DNA from: CAYTAP01 sp964435775
GTDB taxonomy: Bacteria; Planctomycetota; Phycisphaerae; Tepidisphaerales; Tepidisphaeraceae
DNA length: 10,258 nt
Assembly: GCA_964435775.1 (NCBI GenBank)
Contig: CAYTAP010000127.1
Coordinates: forward strand, 1-10,258
Direction of reading: 5' to 3'
A program made the translations under genes and the position numbers. Numbering within the stretch: position 1 is the stretch's first letter; every line of letters begins with the position of its first letter. The notes under the pieces were generated by a model. The model had not been told where the DNA came from. It saw only the letters and a list, made by a program, of their open reading frames with translations, and did no database searches. This document shows positions 7,588 to 10,258 of this stretch, one piece after another.

Positions 7588-8358
7588 TCACACCTTTTGC
7601 GCCACCTCATCCTCGATCCAGTCGTATCCCTTCTCCTCCAGTTGCAGCGCCAGGCTCTTGTCCCCGCTTTTGACGATCCGCCCATCCATCATGACGTGAA
7701 CGAAATCGGGCACGATGTAGTTGAGCAACCGCTGATAGTGCGTGACCAGCAAAATGGCCTGCTTCGCGTCCTGCTTGTGGAGCATGTTCACCCCGTTGGC
7801 GACGATCTTCAGGGCGTCGATGTCAAGCCCCGAATCCGTCTCGTCGAGCAACCCGAGCAGGGGGCTGACCACCGCCATCTGGAAGACCTCGTTGCGTTTC
7901 TTTTCCCCACCGCTGAAGCCTTCGTTCACCGCGCGGTTCATGAAGGTCTGATCCATTTCGAGCAGCTTCATCTTGTCCTTGACGAGTTTCAAAAACTGCA
8001 TGGCGTCCAGCGCCGGTTCGCCGCGGTGCTCGCGGATCGCGTTGACGGCGGCCTTCAGAAAATAACTTGTCGAGACGCCCGGGATTTCAACCGGATACTG
8101 AAACGCGAGGAACACCCCATCGCGAGCCCGCTCCTCGGCGCTCATCTCCAGCAGGTCCTTGCCTTTGTAACGCACCTCCCCTTCGGTGACGACGTATGTC
8201 TCGCGCCCGGCGAGCACCTGGCAAAGCGTGCTCTTGCCCGAACCGTTCTTGCCCATGATCGCATGGACCTGTCCTTGATCGATGTCGAGATCGACCCCCT
8301 TGAGAATCTCCCGATCACCAACCCGCGCGTGCAAATTTCTGATTTCCAGCAATGCCAT
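7588..8358 (-). CDS. sufC: SufC, Fe-S assembly ATPase
   Basis: Cytosolic ABC-type ATPase (256 aa) that binds SufB and SufD and drives the conformational change needed for cluster assembly. It has no membrane domain and is not a transporter. Visible landmarks are Walker A GKNGSGKST (36-44), the Q-loop in AFQYP (Q87), the signature FSGGEKKRNE (148-157), Walker B with catalytic glutamate in LLDETDSGLD (D172/E173, D-loop to 179) and the H-loop in LLVTHYQRLL (H207). The DETDSGLDIDALK block is a SufC hallmark that separates it from other ABC ATPases. ATG 8358 is the natural start because the family begins MxLxIxNLHA. The upstream ribosome site is weak (GGAA ~8 nt before). It lies 49 nt downstream of the corrected sufB stop, in an AT-rich spacer. 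Confidence 0.97.
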   Translation of the reverse strand: MALLEIRNLHARVGDREILKGVDLDIDQGQVHAIMGKNGSGKSTLCQVLAGRETYVVTEGEVRYKGKDLLEMSAEERARDGVFLAFQYPVEIPGVSTSYFLKAAVNAIREHRGEPALDAMQFLKLVKDKMKLLEMDQTFMNRAVNEGFSGGEKKRNEVFQMAVVSPLLGLLDETDSGLDIDALKIVANGVNMLHKQDAKQAILLVTHYQRLLNYIVPDFVHVMMDGRIVKSGDKSLALQLEEKGYDWIEDEVAQKV

Positions 8359-8407
8359 GTTCTATTTCCGTTCTTGAATTATTTTTACATGTTTCAAGCG
8401 ACTTCAC

Positions 8408-9893
8408 TTATCCAACGCTGCCCTCGAGGCTCACGCTCAGCAGCTTTTGCGCTTCCACCGCGAACTCCATCGGGAGCTCCTTGAAGACTTCCCGGCAGAA
8501 GCCAGAGACGATNNNNNNNNNNNNNNNNNNNNNNNNNNNCCGCGTCTTCGACGGAAATCCCGCGGGTTTTGCAATAGAACAACTGATCCTCGCCGATCTT
8601 GCTCGTGCTCGCCTCGTGCTCCACCTGGCTGGTCGTGTTCCGCACCTCGATGTACGGGAAGGTGTGGGCGCCGCAGCGGTCTCCGATGAGCATTGAGTCG
8701 CACTGGGTGTAGTTGCGGCTGTGTGAGGCGCCCTTGAGGATTTTGACCAGCCCGCGGTAGGTGTTCTGTCCCTGCCCGGCGCTGATCCCCTTGCTGACGA
8801 TCGTGCTGCGGGTGTTCTTGCCGATGTGGATCATCTTCGTGCCGGTGTCGGCCTGCTGGCGGTTGTTGGTCACCGCCACGCTGTAAAACTCCCCGACGCT
8901 GTTATCCCCCTGCAAAATGCAGGAGGGATATTTCCAGGTGATTGCCGATCCGGTTTCGACCTGCGTCCAGATGATCTTGCTGTTTGTGCCGCGGCACGCC
9001 CCCCGCTTGGTGACGAAGTTGTAGATCCCGCCGCGCCCCTCCTTGTCGCCGGGATACCAGTTTTGAACCGTGCTGTATTTAATTGTCGCGTCATCCATCG
9101 CCACGAGTTCAACGACGGCCGCGTGCAACTGATTTTCGTCGCGGCTGGGCGCGGTGCATCCCTCAAGATAGCTCACATGCGCCCCGGCCTCGGCGATGAT
9201 GAGCGTCCGCTCAAACTGGCCTGTGTTCTTCGCGTTGATTCGGAAGTAAGTGGAGAGTTCCATCGGGCATTTCACGCCCTTGGGGATATAGACGAACGAC
9301 CCATCCGTGAAAACGGCAGAGTTGAGCGTCGCATAGTAGTTGTCCGAGTAGGGGACGACCGAGCCCATGTATTTTTTGACGATCTCCGGGTAGTCCCGAA
9401 CCGCTTCGCCGAACGAGCAGAACAAGATTCCCTTATCGGCCAGTGTTTTGCGAAATGTCGTGGCGACCGAAACACTGTCGAACACCGCATCGACTGCAAC
9501 CGGCGTGTCTCCCTTTTCCTCAATCCCCAACAGCGCCTTGCGCTCATTGAGCGGAATGCCCAGCTTGTCATAGGTCTTGAGCAGCTCCGGATCAATTTCA
9601 TCGAGGCTCTTGGGCTTCTTCTTCGGGGCCGAGTAGTAGACCGTGTCCTGATAGTTGATCTTCGGATACGTCAAATGTGGCCATTCATGCGGCTCGGTCA
9701 TCGTCAACCAATGCCGATACGCCCGCAGCCGCCACTCGAGCATCCACTCCGGTTCATGCTTGCGCGCGGAAATCTGCCGGACCGTCTCCTCGTTCAAGCC
9801 CGGCGGCAACGATTCCGCTTCGATGTCGGTGACAAACCCCCACTTATATTCCTGGTTGGCAAGCGTTTCGACTTCAGTTGTTTCAGTAGGCAT
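8408..9893 (-). CDS. sufB: SufB, Fe-S assembly scaffold subunit (interrupted by an assembly gap)
   Basis: Core scaffold of the SufBC2D complex; it receives persulfide sulfur and builds the Fe-S cluster with SufD. The sequence is SufB from end to end: EYKWGFVTDIEAESLPPGLNEE near the N-terminus, then NAKNTGQFERTLIIAEAGAHVSYLEGCTAP, SRNYTQCDSMLIG (cysteine equivalent to E. coli C405), EHEASTSKIGEDQLFYC (glutamate equivalent to E434) and GISVEDA. The frame then meets 27 Ns. Past them the family C-terminus (IVSGFCREVFKELPMEFAVEAQ, then KLLSVSLEGSVG and TAA at 8410-8408) is found in another frame, so the N length is wrong and the gene is intact. With a gap of about 8 nt the protein would be ~488 aa, normal for SufB. 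ATG 9893 is chosen because AAGGGA lies 7 nt upstream; in-frame ATGs at 9941 and 9926 lie farther up in the leader. First gene of the suf operon. Confidence 0.95.
8513..8539. other. Assembly gap (27 Ns) inside sufB
   Basis: A run of 27 unknown bases. The flanks encode GISVEDA and IVSGFCREVF. SufB proteins normally have only about three residues between these blocks, so the real gap is probably near 8 nt and must be 3n+2 nt long to keep frame. The run is padding, not a measured length. Confidence 0.95.
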
Positions 9894-9939
9894 GAACGTA
9901 TCCCTTGTGGAGCAAACATCAATCATGACCGCCCCCGTC

Positions 9940-9963
9940 ATCGGCGGGCAGGCCCTCGCCGAT
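9940..9963 (-). promoter_or_regulatory. Hairpin in the sufB leader
   Basis: On the minus strand ATCGGC and GCCGAT arms pair, continued by inner G-C pairs around a bulged A, leaving a small loop: about nine base pairs, very GC-rich. It lies in the predicted 5' untranslated region, ~47 nt before the sufB ATG, with no U-run behind it. It could affect mRNA stability or translation; no known riboswitch pattern is recognised. Confidence 0.4.
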
Positions 9964-9988
9964 CCCCCTCAAAAAACCAGCGATGTCT

Positions 9989-10017
9989 ATGATAGCCTAC
10001 ATGATACTCCGTCTCAA
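9989..10017 (-). promoter_or_regulatory. Sigma70-like promoter of the suf operon
   Basis: Read on the minus strand: TTGAGA (10017-10012) as -35, 17-nt spacer, TATCAT (9994-9989) as -10; each box matches 5 of 6 consensus bases. Transcription would start near 9982, giving an ~89-nt leader before the sufB ATG. TATCAT occurs twice, 12 bp apart (10006-10001 and 9994-9989), so a direct repeat overlaps spacer and -10 and could be an operator. No other equally good promoter was seen upstream of sufB. Confidence 0.6.
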
Positions 10018-10034
10018 CTATTTAAGATTTCAGT

Positions 10035-10187
10035 TCAGTTTGTTGGATTTATTCGCCGCAGCGGGCACTGCTGTTTCCTCCAGTCCTTCCAATCGATACC
10101 GCCATCCCAGCCTGATTGGCAATCCAGAAAAAAGTTCAAATTATTTTTTCCCCCAACGAACCGCGGCGCGCCATTGGCGTACAACAT
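10035..10187 (-). CDS. Possible small ORF, 50 aa, unknown function
   Basis: A 50-codon minus-strand frame from ATG 10187 to TGA 10035, ending 17 nt before the suf -35 box. A perfect AAGGAGG (10206-10200) lies upstream, but 12 nt from the ATG, longer than ideal. The peptide has four Trp and two Cys, with no signal peptide or membrane segment. The frame is open upstream to the right edge, so it could also be the 3' end of a longer gene. The MLYANGAPRFV stretch vaguely resembles the C-terminal LYADGxVxFV motif of prepilin-like proteins. Against this, the strong plus-strand terminator hairpin would then lie inside the longer frame, and codon use is mixed. I do not recognise it; it may be chance. 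Confidence 0.27.
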   Translation of the reverse strand: MLYANGAPRFVGGKNNLNFFLDCQSGWDGGIDWKDWRKQQCPLRRINPTN

Positions 10188-10211
10188 GATGATACTGAAC
10201 CTCCTTCCCTG

Positions 10212-10250
10212 GGTGGCGTGGTGTGCCGAGAGAACCACGCCACCTTTTTT
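10212..10250 (+). terminator. Strong intrinsic terminator, plus strand
   Basis: GGTGGCGTGGT (10212-10222) and ACCACGCCACC (10234-10244) form a perfect 11-bp stem with an 11-nt loop, followed at once by TTTTTT (10245-10250). Only the plus direction has a U-run, so it ends a plus-strand transcript. No clear plus-strand gene precedes it: everything from 9893 back to 3745 is on the minus strand. Confidence 0.8.
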
Positions 10251-10258
10251 ATTTGAAT

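Larger units (their letters stand above)
9894..10258. other. Intergenic region upstream of sufB to the right edge
   Basis: About 365 nt without a confident gene and AT-richer than the flanking genes. From left to right it holds the sufB leader with a hairpin, a minus-strand promoter, a possible small minus-strand ORF, an A6/T6 inverted patch (GAAAAAA 10127-10133 and TTTTTTC 10144-10150) and a strong plus-strand terminator. I found no tRNA, riboswitch consensus or clear Fur, IscR or SufR operator. Confidence 0.7.

Noticed and set aside
7249..8484. Plus-strand open frame (411 codons) across the sufC region
   Set aside because: Antisense to sufD and sufC; the minus-strand genes carry all diagnostic motifs.
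8394..8520. True frameshift or pseudogene of sufB
   Set aside because: The break coincides exactly with the N run and the family C-terminus is intact in the other frame, so gap-length error is the simpler explanation.
9894..9941. Longer SufB start at ATG 9941
   Set aside because: It lies inside the leader hairpin and adds residues unlike the family; ATG 9893 has a well-spaced AAGGGA.
8826..9992. Long plus-strand open frame (388 codons)
   Set aside because: Antisense to sufB; no domain and no ribosome site.
9894..10034. SufR-type operator (CAAC-N6-GTTG)
   Set aside because: CAAC and GTTG both occur but about 23 nt apart, not at the expected spacing.
9983..10189. 68-codon plus-strand frame before the right terminator
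   Set aside because: It would pair neatly with the terminator but has no ribosome site, no domain and erratic codon use; a non-coding RNA is the more likely reading if the region is transcribed.

Overview
The window looks like a piece of a GC-rich bacterial chromosome. Its 27-base N run suggests a draft or metagenome scaffold. The gene set, the style of the SUF proteins and the mix of GC-rich genes with AT-rich spacers fit a planctomycete-type bacterium (possibly Phycisphaerae). That placement is inference from general resemblance; no marker gene here proves it.

Left third (about 1-3719, plus strand): the end of a cell-surface polysaccharide locus. It holds the 3' part of a WecA/MraY-family polyprenyl-phosphate GlcNAc-1-phosphate transferase, a complete UDP-glucose 6-dehydrogenase, and a FlaA1/CapD-type UDP-sugar 4,6-dehydratase without the usual membrane domain. 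Together these would start a lipid-linked glycan and supply UDP-glucuronate and a 4-keto-6-deoxy sugar. A palindrome with a GTAG head, resembling REP elements, lies in the 5' end of the dehydratase frame and makes its true start uncertain. A weak intrinsic terminator closes this unit.

Middle and right (3745-9893, minus strand): a complete SUF iron-sulfur cluster assembly operon in the order sufB, sufC, sufD, sufS-sufE fusion, sufT. SufBCD is the scaffold with its ATPase. The fused SufS-SufE protein provides persulfide sulfur. SufT (DUF59/MIP18) is an accessory maturation factor. The sufB coding frame is broken only by the N run: the family C-terminus reappears in another frame just past it, so the break is an assembly artefact. 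A good sigma70-like promoter (TTGAGA-N17-TATCAT) lies upstream of sufB, followed by a roughly 90-nt leader containing a stable hairpin.

Right edge (9894-10258): an AT-richer intergenic region. It carries the suf promoter, a possible 50-codon small ORF on the minus strand, and a very strong plus-strand intrinsic terminator with no obvious plus-strand gene in front of it. That leaves room for an unannotated small RNA divergent from suf.

Most of the window is recognisable housekeeping or envelope biology. The unexplained pieces are the orphan terminator, the REP-like palindrome, the coding-like tail after the sufD stop and the leader and spacer structures of the suf operon.
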